Positions 17,274-26,690 of a DNA stretch of 64,000 nucleotides are shown in pieces. Positions within the stretch are counted from its first letter, which is position 1. Each line of letters starts with the position of its first letter. The position numbers were made by a program, and so were the translations under genes. Source of the stretch: Edaphobacter lichenicola (GTDB lineage Bacteria > Acidobacteriota > Terriglobia > Terriglobales > Acidobacteriaceae). Under the pieces are notes generated by a model that did no database searches, was not told the origin of the DNA, and saw nothing but the letters and a program-made list of their open reading frames with translations. The stretch is from assembly GCF_014201315.1 (NCBI RefSeq), contig NZ_JACHDY010000005.1, positions 248,001-312,000 of the forward strand, in the 5' to 3' direction.

Positions 17274-18674
17274 TTAGTAGCTACGCTGATACATGCGGGA
17301 GATGCGGTCATGCCACCCGAGACCGTCTTCATCCATCCACGCCCAAAGGAAGCCGATACCAACCGGACAGGCAGCAAGGACCGTCGCGAAGATACGTCGG
17401 CGCATGGCCGAGCGCGTAGGGTTGTCATCCGAAAGAGTGCAGAGGCCGATGCGGGCGTACCGCATACCGGGGGTCGCCTCGCTGAAGGTAAAGAAGAGAA
17501 GCTGATAGAGCAGTGAGAAAACTGCAAGAGTTCCACCCGCACCGATGGCGGCGGTCTGCAGGCTCATATGCATGCTGTTGGCAGCAAGATTCGCCGGGTT
17601 GGCAGATAGCTTCCCGACGGTCAGCGCGAAGGCTGCAACGAAGCACAAAAAAGAGGCCGTAATGATGCAGCCATCCACCATCGTAGCCATCAGCCGCAGG
17701 TTGAGAGGCGCGGCCTCCGGTCGATGCTCGAGCTGGAAGGGGGCCTCAGGAGTTTCGACCGGTGCAGCAACCGGATGTGCCGCAAGCAGAATCGAGGACC
17801 ACTCCGGCGCAACCGATTCCACCACTGGAGTGGTTGAGATCTGGGCAGCCTCCACCTCGAAGATGCGAAGCTGCGTCGTCTGATTGCTGTGAGACGCCTG
17901 GTCGGCCTCTTCGCGCAGCGGACCTTCCGCCAGCCGCGGGCGAGCTTTTCTGGCCGCCACCAGCTGACGGGGAAACTCGATAAGGTTAGCCGGAATCTCG
18001 ATCGGTGGGCCGGACTCTTCGAAGACGGGAGCCTGACGGAAGGCGATCTCCTCATCGAGCGCGAGAGTCTCTTCCTCATTCAAGGCTTCGTAGGTCTCGT
18101 AGATCAGGGGGCGGCTGGGGGGCGAGACTTGTTCCCGCAGCGGGCCGCGGGTTGCGTCTTCGTAGCGTCTTACCGTGAGTGCCGGCGACAAAACCTGAGT
18201 GGTCGCTGGAAGAGTATGCGCGAGAGCTGCGGTGTCAGAGAGCTCCACAGCAGAGAGTTTCGGCGCGGCGACTAGCGCAGGCGGCGCAGGCGTCGGAGGA
18301 GTCAGCGTCCACTGGTCCAGATCCGCCAGCAACTGGTACTGAGCATCGGCCACGGCCCTGGCGCTGAGGGCAGCAACCTCGGCTGCAGCTTCGGCCTCGC
18401 GAATCGCAGCTTCGGCCTGCTCGGCGAGGAACGTACGGTAGCTCGGCGAGTTCGCGTAGCGCTCCGCAACCGCGGCGGCGATGCGGGAGGAGCGTGACTT
18501 CTCAGGACCAGGTTGCGCAATGGGAGTGACCGCCGAGCCCGATTGCTGCGTCCGGCGGGCCCGGTGGGCAGCCAGGCGCTGAGCTACCTGTTCCCGGAGC
18601 GCAAACGGCGCGCCCGCTTCCGTTTCGGCTGCGGTTTCGTCCAGTGGTAGCAGGTCACGCTGTGCAGAGCTCAT
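17274..18674 (-). CDS. RDD family membrane protein with long N-terminal extension
   Basis: The protein has about 466 residues. The last 150 form an RDD domain (PF06271): LRLMATMVDGCIITASFLCF, a second membrane pair, the region TPGMRYARIGLC and the closing GLGWHDRISRMYQRSY. The preceding 310 residues are rich in Ala, Glu, Pro and Arg, with a possible coiled coil (AEQAEAAIREAEAAAEVAALSA broken up by prolines). This segment is predicted to be cytoplasmic and unstructured. RDD proteins have been linked to ion transport, but the role here is open. ATG 18674 is used; a TTG at 18719 would overlap the lptD leader region. It is divergent from lptD and converges with bamA. Confidence 0.78.
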   Translation of the reverse strand: MSSAQRDLLPLDETAAETEAGAPFALREQVAQRLAAHRARRTQQSGSAVTPIAQPGPEKSRSSRIAAAVAERYANSPSYRTFLAEQAEAAIREAEAAAEVAALSARAVADAQYQLLADLDQWTLTPPTPAPPALVAAPKLSAVELSDTAALAHTLPATTQVLSPALTVRRYEDATRGPLREQVSPPSRPLIYETYEALNEEETLALDEEIAFRQAPVFEESGPPIEIPANLIEFPRQLVAARKARPRLAEGPLREEADQASHSNQTTQLRIFEVEAAQISTTPVVESVAPEWSSILLAAHPVAAPVETPEAPFQLEHRPEAAPLNLRLMATMVDGCIITASFLCFVAAFALTVGKLSANPANLAANSMHMSLQTAAIGAGGTLAVFSLLYQLLFFTFSEATPGMRYARIGLCTLSDDNPTRSAMRRRIFATVLAACPVGIGFLWAWMDEDGLGWHDRISRMYQRSY

Positions 18675-18830
18675 TGTGCTCAATTCCAAACTCGCTTCCG
18701 TAAAATCGTTTAGCCTCAAAGAGTGGTGCGCCTGATCAGACTCAAATCAAGTTTCAAGCCGGACGAACCTGGGATAAAGCCCCATAGGCAGCGCCGACTG
18801 CCTTTGCCGCCTTTGCTGTTCGGCGGCGTG

Positions 18831-21455
18831 ATGCCGTTGCCTGCCGTCGCGAAGGTTCACGGAAGGTGCTCGAGCAACCTCCGGACGGCTGTTTACCTCT
18901 TGATAACTATCATGGTGCTCCCTGCAAGTCATCCACATCTGTCGGCGCAGCAGGTGACGAGTCAGGCAACCCCCCTTTCTGATGCGCAGCAGTCGTCCAC
19001 GAGCCTGCCGGATGAGCCGGGAGCGGCGCGTTATCCAGTGGCAGTGGTGCTCCCCGCAACCGATGACACCACCGACGTAAAGACAGAGGAAGACACGCTG
19101 TCGAGAAACGGTAGCGTCGTCACCTTGGATGGAGCCGTCGTGCTCACCTATCGCGACCGCATCGTGAAGGCCGATCACATCGAATTCGATCAGGCCTCCG
19201 GAGATTTGACCGCCACAGGCCATCTGCGCGTAAGCGGAGGCGCAAACCACGAGGACCTCACCGCCAGTCACGGCACCATGAATCTCAAGCAGCAGACGGC
19301 AACTTTTTACGACGTAACCGGCTCGGTGGGGCTCAAGAGCGCAGGCCACACGCTGACTTACTCCAGCAGCAATCCGTTTCTGTTCACCGGCCGCATGGTC
19401 GTGCGGACAGGGCCGCAGTCCTACGAGATCTACGACGGAACCTTGACGACCTGTCAGCTCCCGCACCCCGACTGGATGCTCTACGCAGGAAAGTTTGCGG
19501 TCGACAGCGAGAAGGCGAAGGCCCAGAACAGCACCTTCCGCCTGATGAATATTCCTGTGCTGTTTTTACCCTACGTGACCCATCCAACGGACTCCGAGCA
19601 GAGGCAGACCGGCTTCATGATTCCGGTGCCGGGCTACTCGTCGACCAAGGGATTTATCCTCGGCGAGGAGTTTTACTGGGCGATCAACCGCAGCACCGAC
19701 CTCACCGTAGGCGCGCAGTACTACTCCCTCCGCGGGTGGGAGCAGTCAGCGACGTTTCGATATCGCGGGCTGGGTAACGACTTCGCGAAGGCCCGATATA
19801 CCGGCCTGCTCGACCGTGGGATCTTTACCAACGGCGCGTACCTGAACCAGGGCGGAGAGGATGCCACGATCTCCGGGCGGCACGACTTCACTTCGCAGAC
19901 GAGAGTGGCCGGGGACGTGGAGTATCTGAGTTCGTACGCCTATCGCGAGGCGTTCGCCGAGAACTTCAGCGTCGCGGTATCGAGCGACATCCTTTCCATC
20001 GTGTACGGCGTGCACCAGTGGGACGGATATTCGGCGTCGGCGCGTGTGGATCGATATCAGGGATTGAAACAGGCGGGTGTGGCTGCGACCCCGACCACTC
20101 CAGCGATTCTGGAAGAACAGGTGAAGATCTTTCATGCGCCGTCGTTCGACTTCAGCAGCACCGAGCATGAGATCGGCAGGACCGGCTTGCTGTGGAGCGT
20201 AGACGCCTCGCACGCTGGACTCTCGCGGGTGCAGCCGGGCTTCTCTACTGGTGGTTTGACGCAGCGCTTCGACGTGCATCCCCAGCTCTCCTATCGAATG
20301 GGCTTCGACGGATGGCGAGTGTTGTCCTCGGTTGCGGTGCGCGAGACGGCGTACAGCAGAAGCAGGCAGGTTCCCTACTCGCCAATCGGAGTGCCGGTCG
20401 AGCTTCCGACCCCGCTGAACCGGTCGGATGTTGAGGTTGAGGCGGATCTGCGGGCGCCTGTGGTGGAGCGGACCTTCGATTCGCCAGGCGTCGAAAAGCT
20501 GTTCGACGGAAACGACGTGAAGCACACCATCGAGCCGGAGCTGACCTACCGCTACGTGACCGGGGTCAATAACTTTTTGAGCGCCCTCCGCTTCGACGAT
20601 GCCGACATCGTAAGCAACACGAACGAGTTGGAGTATGGAGTGACGCAACGCCTGTTCCTGCGACCGACGAAGGCCCGGCCCTGCAAGGATAGGCCCGTGG
20701 CCGCAGCGCAGACACAGTACTGGGATGACGATAGCGGCAAGGTTCAGACCAGGGGCCAGATCGGCAATGGGATCGGCAATGGGATCGGCAACGGGAAAGA
20801 CGCGCTGCCCAGCTGCGGCAGTCACCCGCTGCTCAGCTGGCGGCTGACGCAGAAGTACTTCTTCAACGAGAACTTTGGCGGAGCCGTCATCAACGGCCGG
20901 CGCAACATCTTCGACACGACGCTGAACTTCTCCGGAATCGCGTTTCTCACGGAGCCCCGCGCCATCTCGCCTCTGGTCTCGCGTCTGCGTTTGCGGACCT
21001 CGTCGCACATGGATGTCGAGTGGGACTTCGATCTCGATACCGGAGCGAAGAAATTTACGTCGAACAACGTGCTGGTGGACGTGCATGAGAACAACGTCTT
21101 TGCCGGGCTCAGCTACGCGAGGTTGAACGCTCCGGGACGCTTCTATACCGAAGGAGTGAGTTCCGCGGTCTCGGACTTCAATCAGCTTCGGCTGCTTCTG
21201 GGTTACGGTTCGCCGACCAAGCCGGGGCTGGGCGTGGCAGGGAATGTAGGGCTCGATCTCAACGCGAATAACACCGGCCTGGTGCAGTACGGAGCCGTGC
21301 AGGGTTCCTATAACTGGGACTGCTGCGGCTTCAGCGTCGAGGTTCGCAAGTACGAGCTGGGCTCGGTGCGAAACGAGACAACAGAGAGATTCAACTTCAC
21401 GCTGCTGAACATCGGAACCGCGGGCAATCTGCGCCGGGCGGCGAGCCTCTTCTAA
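18831..21455 (+). CDS. lptD: LPS-assembly protein LptD
   Basis: The 874-residue outer-membrane translocon inserts LPS into the outer leaflet. After a signal peptide (TAVYLLITIMVLPASHP) there is an OstA/LptA-like beta-jellyroll domain (VVTLDGAVVLTYRDRIVKAD, TGHLRVSGGA), then the LptD barrel. Cys208 in LTTCQLPHPDW and the adjacent pair Cys831-Cys832 in WDCCGF match positions of disulfide cysteines in E. coli LptD; the very N-terminal partner is not seen. The open frame begins at GTG 18723, but the first 36 residues do not look like part of a signal peptide, so ATG 18831 is preferred. The next two genes encode a DsbA-like and a SurA-like lipoprotein. Confidence 0.9.
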   Translation: MPLPAVAKVHGRCSSNLRTAVYLLITIMVLPASHPHLSAQQVTSQATPLSDAQQSSTSLPDEPGAARYPVAVVLPATDDTTDVKTEEDTLSRNGSVVTLDGAVVLTYRDRIVKADHIEFDQASGDLTATGHLRVSGGANHEDLTASHGTMNLKQQTATFYDVTGSVGLKSAGHTLTYSSSNPFLFTGRMVVRTGPQSYEIYDGTLTTCQLPHPDWMLYAGKFAVDSEKAKAQNSTFRLMNIPVLFLPYVTHPTDSEQRQTGFMIPVPGYSSTKGFILGEEFYWAINRSTDLTVGAQYYSLRGWEQSATFRYRGLGNDFAKARYTGLLDRGIFTNGAYLNQGGEDATISGRHDFTSQTRVAGDVEYLSSYAYREAFAENFSVAVSSDILSIVYGVHQWDGYSASARVDRYQGLKQAGVAATPTTPAILEEQVKIFHAPSFDFSSTEHEIGRTGLLWSVDASHAGLSRVQPGFSTGGLTQRFDVHPQLSYRMGFDGWRVLSSVAVRETAYSRSRQVPYSPIGVPVELPTPLNRSDVEVEADLRAPVVERTFDSPGVEKLFDGNDVKHTIEPELTYRYVTGVNNFLSALRFDDADIVSNTNELEYGVTQRLFLRPTKARPCKDRPVAAAQTQYWDDDSGKVQTRGQIGNGIGNGIGNGKDALPSCGSHPLLSWRLTQKYFFNENFGGAVINGRRNIFDTTLNFSGIAFLTEPRAISPLVSRLRLRTSSHMDVEWDFDLDTGAKKFTSNNVLVDVHENNVFAGLSYARLNAPGRFYTEGVSSAVSDFNQLRLLLGYGSPTKPGLGVAGNVGLDLNANNTGLVQYGAVQGSYNWDCCGFSVEVRKYELGSVRNETTERFNFTLLNIGTAGNLRRAASLF
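20760..20795 (+). repeat. In-frame 12-bp tandem repeat inside lptD
   Basis: Three consecutive copies of ATCGGCAATGGG (the last with one change) encode three IGNG tetrapeptides in a surface-loop-like region between two predicted barrel strands. Unit gain or loss would keep the reading frame. Confidence 0.8.
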
Positions 21456-21552
21456 GGGCCGATGGCGCGGCTGTTCCTGGGACCGTTCCCGGGGCCGCTC
21501 AGAGGGGTCCGCTGCCTTGTAAATCGCCTCTGCGTGAGATAATCGAGGTATT

Positions 21553-22554
21553 GTGTTAATCGCTGTGAAGCCGTTCCGAGCCCTGATCTTTGCCTTTACG
21601 CTGGCCGCCCTCGGCTGCCATGCACAGACCCCTTCGACCCAATCTGCGAACCAGACTGCCGCCTCCGCTTCGGACAAGCTCTCTCCCGAACTCATGCGCA
21701 GGGTGGAGGTGCTGATCCGTTCCAGGGCGTCGATTCCCCCCGCCTATGTGATCCAGATCGGACCGCGCACCAGGAGCGAGGTTCCCGGCTTTGACAAAAT
21801 CAGCGTGATGTTTCTGGCCGACGGCAAGTCGAGCAAGCCCGCCGACTTTCTGCTCTCGACCGACGGCAACACCTTGGCCCAGTTCACCAAGTTCGATATC
21901 AGCAAAGATCCAAAGCTCCTCGTGAGCGGCGAGGGGCGTCCTTCACGCGGTGGTCCGGCGAATGCGCCGGTGCTGATCGTCGGCTTCGACGACCTCGAGT
22001 GCCCCTACTGCGCGAAGATGCACGAGCAGCTCTTTCCCGCACTCACCGAGCGCTACAAGGATCAGATTCATATCGTCTATCGCGACTTCCCGCTCGATCA
22101 GCATCCCTGGGCCATGCGTGCGGCGATCGATACCAACTGCGTAGGCGCCCACAGTCCAGCGGGATATTGGAATCTGGTGGACTATATCCACGCTCACGCG
22201 GGAGAGCTTGGCGGCGCAGACAAGAGTCTCGCCAAGGCCAACGAGACGCTCGACACCCTGGCGCGCGACGAGGGGAAGAAGCAGAATCTCAACGCGGAGT
22301 CGCTCAATGCGTGCCTCGCGAAGCAGGATGACACCGCCATCAAAGCGTCGATCAAGCTGGGCGAAAGCCTGGGGGTGGACTCCACGCCGGCGCTCTTCAT
22401 CAATGGAGAAAAGGTGGAGGGAGCGCAGCCGCTCGAGGACGTGTATCGTATGATCGATAGCGCGCTGATTGCCTCCGGGCAGACGCCGCCACCGCCACCG
22501 CCACCAATTCAGGCACAGCCTCAAACCCCGCCGGCGACCAAACCCGGCAACTAG
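21553..22554 (+). CDS. DsbA-like thioredoxin-fold lipoprotein
   Basis: The 333-residue exported protein has a lipobox (LAALGC, Cys about residue 22) and a DsbA/DsbG-type thioredoxin domain from about residue 135. Its active site is CPYC in DDLECPYCAKMHEQ, and the cis-proline loop is in DSTPALFINGE. It should catalyse disulfide formation or exchange in proteins passing the periplasm. The C-terminal tail is proline-rich (PPPPPPP). GTG 21553 is the chosen start. Its place directly after lptD, whose homologue in E. coli needs correct disulfides, and before a SurA-like gene suggests a job in LptD maturation. Confidence 0.85.
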   Translation: MLIAVKPFRALIFAFTLAALGCHAQTPSTQSANQTAASASDKLSPELMRRVEVLIRSRASIPPAYVIQIGPRTRSEVPGFDKISVMFLADGKSSKPADFLLSTDGNTLAQFTKFDISKDPKLLVSGEGRPSRGGPANAPVLIVGFDDLECPYCAKMHEQLFPALTERYKDQIHIVYRDFPLDQHPWAMRAAIDTNCVGAHSPAGYWNLVDYIHAHAGELGGADKSLAKANETLDTLARDEGKKQNLNAESLNACLAKQDDTAIKASIKLGESLGVDSTPALFINGEKVEGAQPLEDVYRMIDSALIASGQTPPPPPPPIQAQPQTPPATKPGN

Positions 22555-22576
22555 CAGAAGAATGCAGGAGATCTGG

Positions 22577-23695
22577 ATGCGGAACACGGATGTGCCGAGC
22601 TTGTCGACCGAAAACGAACGTACTTCTAACACGCGCTCCTTTCGCACCGCCTCGCTTCCATTGCTGCTGACGATGGCCGCCGGGCTCTTGCCGGTTGCAG
22701 GATGCAACCACGGGCACAGCGCCGATGTCGTCGCCACAGTCAACGGCCACGCCATCATGCAGGCCGATCTCGAAAAGGCCTACAAATTACAGCTCGGAGA
22801 CGCCGCTCAACAACAGCAGCAGCCCTCGCAGGAGCAGGCGGATTCGCTGCGGCTGAACCTCCTCCGCGAGTTGATCGATGAAGAGATCGTCGAGCAGCGC
22901 GCAGCAAAGATGAATCTGACTGCGACCAATGAAGAGGTCGACGCTAAGCTCGCCGAGATGAAGGCTCCCTATACGGAGGAGCAGTTTCAAGAACGGCTGA
23001 AGGCGAGCAACCAGACCATCGACGATGTAAAACACTCGCTGCGCCGCAGTCTCACCATCAACAAGCTGCTGAACAAAGAGATCAACTCGAAGATCACCGT
23101 CACCGACGCCGATGTAGCGAGCTACTACAACCAGCACAGGGCCGAGTTCAATCTGCTTGAGACCAAATATCACGTGGCAGCGATTCAAGTGACAAATCAG
23201 CCGTCACCCCAGCCGGGAAACCTGCAGGGAAGCAAAGCGACCAACGACGTCGAAGCGAAGAAGAAGATTCAAGCATTGAAAAACCGCCTGGACAGCGGCG
23301 AGGACTTTGGCACCATCGCCAGCAACTGGTCGGAGCAGCCCGAATTCGCCCCCAACGGCGGAGATATGGGCTTCGTCGGCGAGTCGCAGCTCCACGCAGA
23401 TCCCACCGTCTTCACCGCCGTGACCAAGCTGAAGGCCGGCCAGATCACCGAGATCCTTCCGCTGCTCGATGCGCAGTCGAAGCGTCCGGCGGGCTATGCG
23501 ATCTACAAGCTCATCTCCCGCGACCCCGCAGGCCAGCGCGATGTAAACGATCCCCGCGTCCAGCAGGCCATCCGCCAGCAGTTGCGCGAGGTGCGCTCGC
23601 AGCTGCTCAAGAGCGCCTACCTGGAGATGGTGCACGACCAGGCCAAGGTGGAGAACTTCTTCGCCGAACAGATCTTCAAGACCGACGCCCACTAA
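22577..23695 (+). CDS. SurA/PpiC-like peptidyl-prolyl isomerase lipoprotein
   Basis: The 372-residue periplasmic folding factor has a lipobox (LLPVAGC, Cys about residue 41). A SurA-N-like helical chaperone domain follows (VATVNGHAIMQADLEKAYK, then LLRELIDEEIVEQRA). A parvulin-type PPIase domain is in the C-terminal third (SGEDFGTIASNWSEQPE, NGGDMGFVGESQL, LKAGQITEILPL). ATG 22577 is supported by AGGAG six bases upstream. It starts 22 bases after the thioredoxin-like gene, so lptD and these two genes are probably one operon for outer-membrane protein maturation. Confidence 0.88.
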   Translation: MRNTDVPSLSTENERTSNTRSFRTASLPLLLTMAAGLLPVAGCNHGHSADVVATVNGHAIMQADLEKAYKLQLGDAAQQQQQPSQEQADSLRLNLLRELIDEEIVEQRAAKMNLTATNEEVDAKLAEMKAPYTEEQFQERLKASNQTIDDVKHSLRRSLTINKLLNKEINSKITVTDADVASYYNQHRAEFNLLETKYHVAAIQVTNQPSPQPGNLQGSKATNDVEAKKKIQALKNRLDSGEDFGTIASNWSEQPEFAPNGGDMGFVGESQLHADPTVFTAVTKLKAGQITEILPLLDAQSKRPAGYAIYKLISRDPAGQRDVNDPRVQQAIRQQLREVRSQLLKSAYLEMVHDQAKVENFFAEQIFKTDAH

Positions 23696-23735
23696 CTCTC
23701 CACCAATCGCCATTCGTCTCTCTTCGGGAGGTCTC

Positions 23736-24737
23736 ATGACGCAGTCGCCTGTGCGCTTCGCGATTCTTGGCTTTGGTCATCACGCAATCCGTCGCCTGTT
23801 GCCTGCCTTTCCGAAGTGTGAGCATTCAACCCTGAGCGGAATGTGGCGGCGCGACCATGCGGCTGCTCTCGCCAACTGCGCGGATTACAAGATCCCTCAC
23901 TGCTTCGCCACGCGCGAAGAACTCTGCTCTTCGCCGGACGTCGACGTCGTCTTCATCACTTCGCCCGACGCGATGCACCGCGACGATACGCTGCTGGCGT
24001 TGAGGCACGGCAAGGCAGTCCTGTGCGAGAAGCCGCTGGCCATGAGCGCAACGCAGGCTGAAGAGATGAACGCAGCGGCCAACGCAGCCGGTCTGCTCTT
24101 CGGCGTGGCGCAGAACTTTCGCTACAACCGAAGTCTGGAGTGGATGCGCCAGCAGATCACCGCCGGCCTCATCGGAAGGCCACAACTTGCGCGTGCCGAG
24201 TACTGCTACCCCGCCACAAACTCCGCACGAAAGTGGATTATCGACGCGACGCTGGCTTACGGCGGACCCATTGGAGATGTCGGCGTGCACTGCATCGACG
24301 CGCTGCGCTTCGTACTCGGCGAAGACGTGATCAGTGTCGATACTCTGGCCAGGAAGGATGCCTCATCTGGCAAGGTGGAGGCCGTCGCCTCGCTCCAGAT
24401 GGAGATGACGGGCGACGTCTTTGCCACTGTGACGACGAGTGCGCGAACACCCTACCGCTCTCTGGTCGAAATCAACGGCAGCGATGGCGTCATGACCGCC
24501 GAAGGGGGTCTCACGGTTGATCGCCCGGTGGAGATTGTTGTGCGGCGCGCGGGCGAGGTGGTCGAGAGAGTCACAGTAGACAACGGGGATGGCTACACGC
24601 GCATGCTCGATAGCTTTGCCGTTGCGCTGCGCGGAGGCTCTCACTTTGCGGCCACCGGCGAAGATGGCGTTCACAACATGCAGGCGCTGGATGCGGCGAT
24701 CAAGAGCTGGCGAAGCGGATCTCGCGAGAGATTGTAG
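23736..24737 (+). CDS. Gfo/Idh/MocA family oxidoreductase
   Basis: The 333-residue protein has an N-terminal Rossmann fold for NAD(P) (FAILGFGHHAIRRLLPAF). The family motif CEKPLAMSATQAEEM contains the conserved EKP lysine. A C-terminal alpha/beta domain carries a GDVGVHCIDALRFVLG segment with the usual catalytic histidine region. Such enzymes oxidise or reduce sugars and cyclitols; the substrate is not recognisable. GGGAGG precedes the ATG by 5 bases. It follows the SurA-like gene by 40 bases but has no clear functional tie to it. Confidence 0.88.
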   Translation: MTQSPVRFAILGFGHHAIRRLLPAFPKCEHSTLSGMWRRDHAAALANCADYKIPHCFATREELCSSPDVDVVFITSPDAMHRDDTLLALRHGKAVLCEKPLAMSATQAEEMNAAANAAGLLFGVAQNFRYNRSLEWMRQQITAGLIGRPQLARAEYCYPATNSARKWIIDATLAYGGPIGDVGVHCIDALRFVLGEDVISVDTLARKDASSGKVEAVASLQMEMTGDVFATVTTSARTPYRSLVEINGSDGVMTAEGGLTVDRPVEIVVRRAGEVVERVTVDNGDGYTRMLDSFAVALRGGSHFAATGEDGVHNMQALDAAIKSWRSGSRERL

Positions 24738-24756
24738 TTGGCGAAAAACTGAGATC

Positions 24757-26004
24757 CTAGCGCAGAGCCGCAGCCAGAGCAGAAGTCCCGCCGTGATGCA
24801 GAATGGCAAGGTCGCGCTCAGGCGCCAGCGGCAGATACCTTTTGTAGACGCTCACGTGGAAGCACGACTGTTGGAACTCCTCTTCCACATCAACTTTTCC
24901 CGATTGCACGAGCGGAAGAAGATAGCCCCGAAGCCACGCGATCTCCGCCAGCGAGAGGCCGTGTTTCGCAATGTCCACAGCCTGCCCCGTCAGATGCGGA
25001 GAGGCCGTGTCGCCCTCAGCCGGTGCGGCGTTGCCGTTGATGTGCACCAGGTGCTGCTGAAATTCAACCGTGCGCACCGCAGAGTTCACCTGCAGCGGCG
25101 TGTGGAAGCGAGCATAATGCGCGCGCGCCAGAGTCCCGAGAAACTGCGCGGTCCACGGACGGCAGTAACGCCGGTTAACCGGAAGCCGATCATCCACCTG
25201 GAGAGCGTCGTTCTCAGGCAACGCGACAAGCAGCTTCTTGCTGCGCATGTCCATAAGGTCGCCATCATCCTGAATGCGGGAGAGCCCATCGCGATCGGCA
25301 ACTTCATTCTGATGAACGAGAATCTCGTGCGAGCCCTTCAGCGGCGGAGGCACGATGAGCCGCCCACGCTTGTTATACAGATTAGGCAGAATGACAGGAG
25401 TCGAGGCCACCTCTTCCACGCTGGCCAGTTGCGGCCTCTCCGTCGCCGGCCGAACCACGCTGATAACAGGAACAGGCTTGGCCACCGAGACCGGCTTCGG
25501 CGAAGACGCTGTTTTACGCGCAGGTGCAGCCGCAGCCTGGCGCGTCTCGTTGAGCTCTTCGGGGCGCGCGTCGGAGCGTGAGGCTCCGTGGATCGCCAAA
25601 GCGGCCTGGGTCTCCACCTGGGTCGACGCTGCAGCAGCCCTGAGGAAGTCCTCCGAGGTCGCCTTCTGCGATGCTCTGGCAGAGGCGGTCAGCTCAGGTT
25701 GCGTCGCCTTCGGGAGCGAGGCGCTGACCGAGTGGCGCAGGTGACGTCGGTTTGCAGACCGCGCACGGACACGGGCGCTCATAGGCGGATCGGTCTTCGG
25801 CGTACTGTGATGCTTCGAGCCATGCGCCGCATGCGTCGGTTTCGCAGCGGCCTTCCGTTTGTCTGGATGCTTCGCCACCACAGCGGCGACAGTCTTCTTA
25901 TGGGCCGAGGGATGATGCATCGGTTTGGCGAGGCTGTCTGCGGATGAAAAACACAGAGCCGCAAGCGCCAGAAGGGCCGGTATGGGGGCGTTCAAACGCA
26001 TCAT
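24757..26004 (-). CDS. DUF5715 family secreted protein (M15-like peptidase fold)
   Basis: The 415-residue protein has a signal peptide (MMRLNAPIPALLALAALCFSS). A long basic, Ala/Thr/Pro-rich linker (to about residue 215) follows. The C-terminal domain has SPHLTGQAVDI, which fits the SxHxxGxAxD zinc motif of D-Ala-D-Ala peptidases of the M15 type, and a later histidine in CFHVSVY. This suggests peptidoglycan cleavage at the wall. The linker would span or bind the wall. It is convergent with the oxidoreductase gene, with 19 bases between the stop codons. Confidence 0.8.
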   Translation of the reverse strand: MMRLNAPIPALLALAALCFSSADSLAKPMHHPSAHKKTVAAVVAKHPDKRKAAAKPTHAAHGSKHHSTPKTDPPMSARVRARSANRRHLRHSVSASLPKATQPELTASARASQKATSEDFLRAAAASTQVETQAALAIHGASRSDARPEELNETRQAAAAPARKTASSPKPVSVAKPVPVISVVRPATERPQLASVEEVASTPVILPNLYNKRGRLIVPPPLKGSHEILVHQNEVADRDGLSRIQDDGDLMDMRSKKLLVALPENDALQVDDRLPVNRRYCRPWTAQFLGTLARAHYARFHTPLQVNSAVRTVEFQQHLVHINGNAAPAEGDTASPHLTGQAVDIAKHGLSLAEIAWLRGYLLPLVQSGKVDVEEEFQQSCFHVSVYKRYLPLAPERDLAILHHGGTSALAAALR

Positions 26005-26113
26005 GTTTTCGGAGGCGCGGAGCGCCAGAGCAACTCCTAAGTTAAACGTTGGTAAGAGAGCATGTAAGTGACGAGGTGGGTTCCGTATACTTGTCGATTA
26101 ACAGGAGGAATGG

Positions 26114-26530
26114 ATGAAGAGGATGTGGGTGGGATTGGGACTGGCCGCTATCGGATTGATGGGGTGGGGGTTTCGGGTCGGAACCGTGCAGGCGGCACAG
26201 GATGAGGCAGCGAAGCCCGAGTTTTACACAACCAGGGTTCAGCCGATCCTTCAGGCCAACTGCTACCGGTGTCACGGCGGGATCAACCATCGCGGCGGGT
26301 TGAACATTCAGACGCGGGCAGGGATGTTGAAGGGCGGCCACGATGGCTCGGTGCTGATCCCGGGCGATCCCGCGAGCAGTCTCCTGGTGCGGCTGATTCG
26401 CCATGAGGGACCCGCGAAGGATCCCATGCCTATGCCTCCCAAGCAGCCCAAGCTCTCCGATGCGGACATCGCGACGGTCGAGCAGTGGGTGAAGGCAGGG
26501 GCGATTATGCCGGAGAATCCGCAGCAGTAA
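26114..26530 (+). CDS. Planctomycete-type cytochrome c domain protein
   Basis: The 138-residue exported protein has a signal peptide (residues 1-29) followed by the PSC1-type domain: FYTTRVQPILQANCYRCHGG, with CYRCH for covalent heme attachment. The later DPMPMPPKQPKLSDADIATVEQWVKAGA segment contains the candidate axial methionine. Family members often precede larger DUF1549/DUF1553 modules, but none is here. AGGAGG lies directly before the ATG. It would act in the periplasm as a small electron carrier or redox sensor. Confidence 0.85.
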   Translation: MKRMWVGLGLAAIGLMGWGFRVGTVQAAQDEAAKPEFYTTRVQPILQANCYRCHGGINHRGGLNIQTRAGMLKGGHDGSVLIPGDPASSLLVRLIRHEGPAKDPMPMPPKQPKLSDADIATVEQWVKAGAIMPENPQQ

Positions 26531-26690
26531 GTCTTCGCCGAAATGATCTCGCCGAAATGATCTCTGCTGCGCGATCAAGACCTGAAGCCAAGCAGCAGCC
26601 GCGATGCTGCAGCGGCTGAGTGAGCAAGCCGCCGCCACGCCCGATGTTAATCGCCTTCAATCTTCTGGCCTTGAATCTCCGGCCAATCCC

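Noticed and set aside
19746..21695. 649-codon minus-strand frame opposite lptD
   Set aside because: Arg/Val/Glu-rich with no domain; it is the reverse shadow of lptD, which has recognisable OstA and barrel features.
26535..26565. Tandem duplicate of CGCCGAAATGATCTC after the cytochrome-domain gene
   Set aside because: Only two units and no link to other repeats; likely a chance small duplication.
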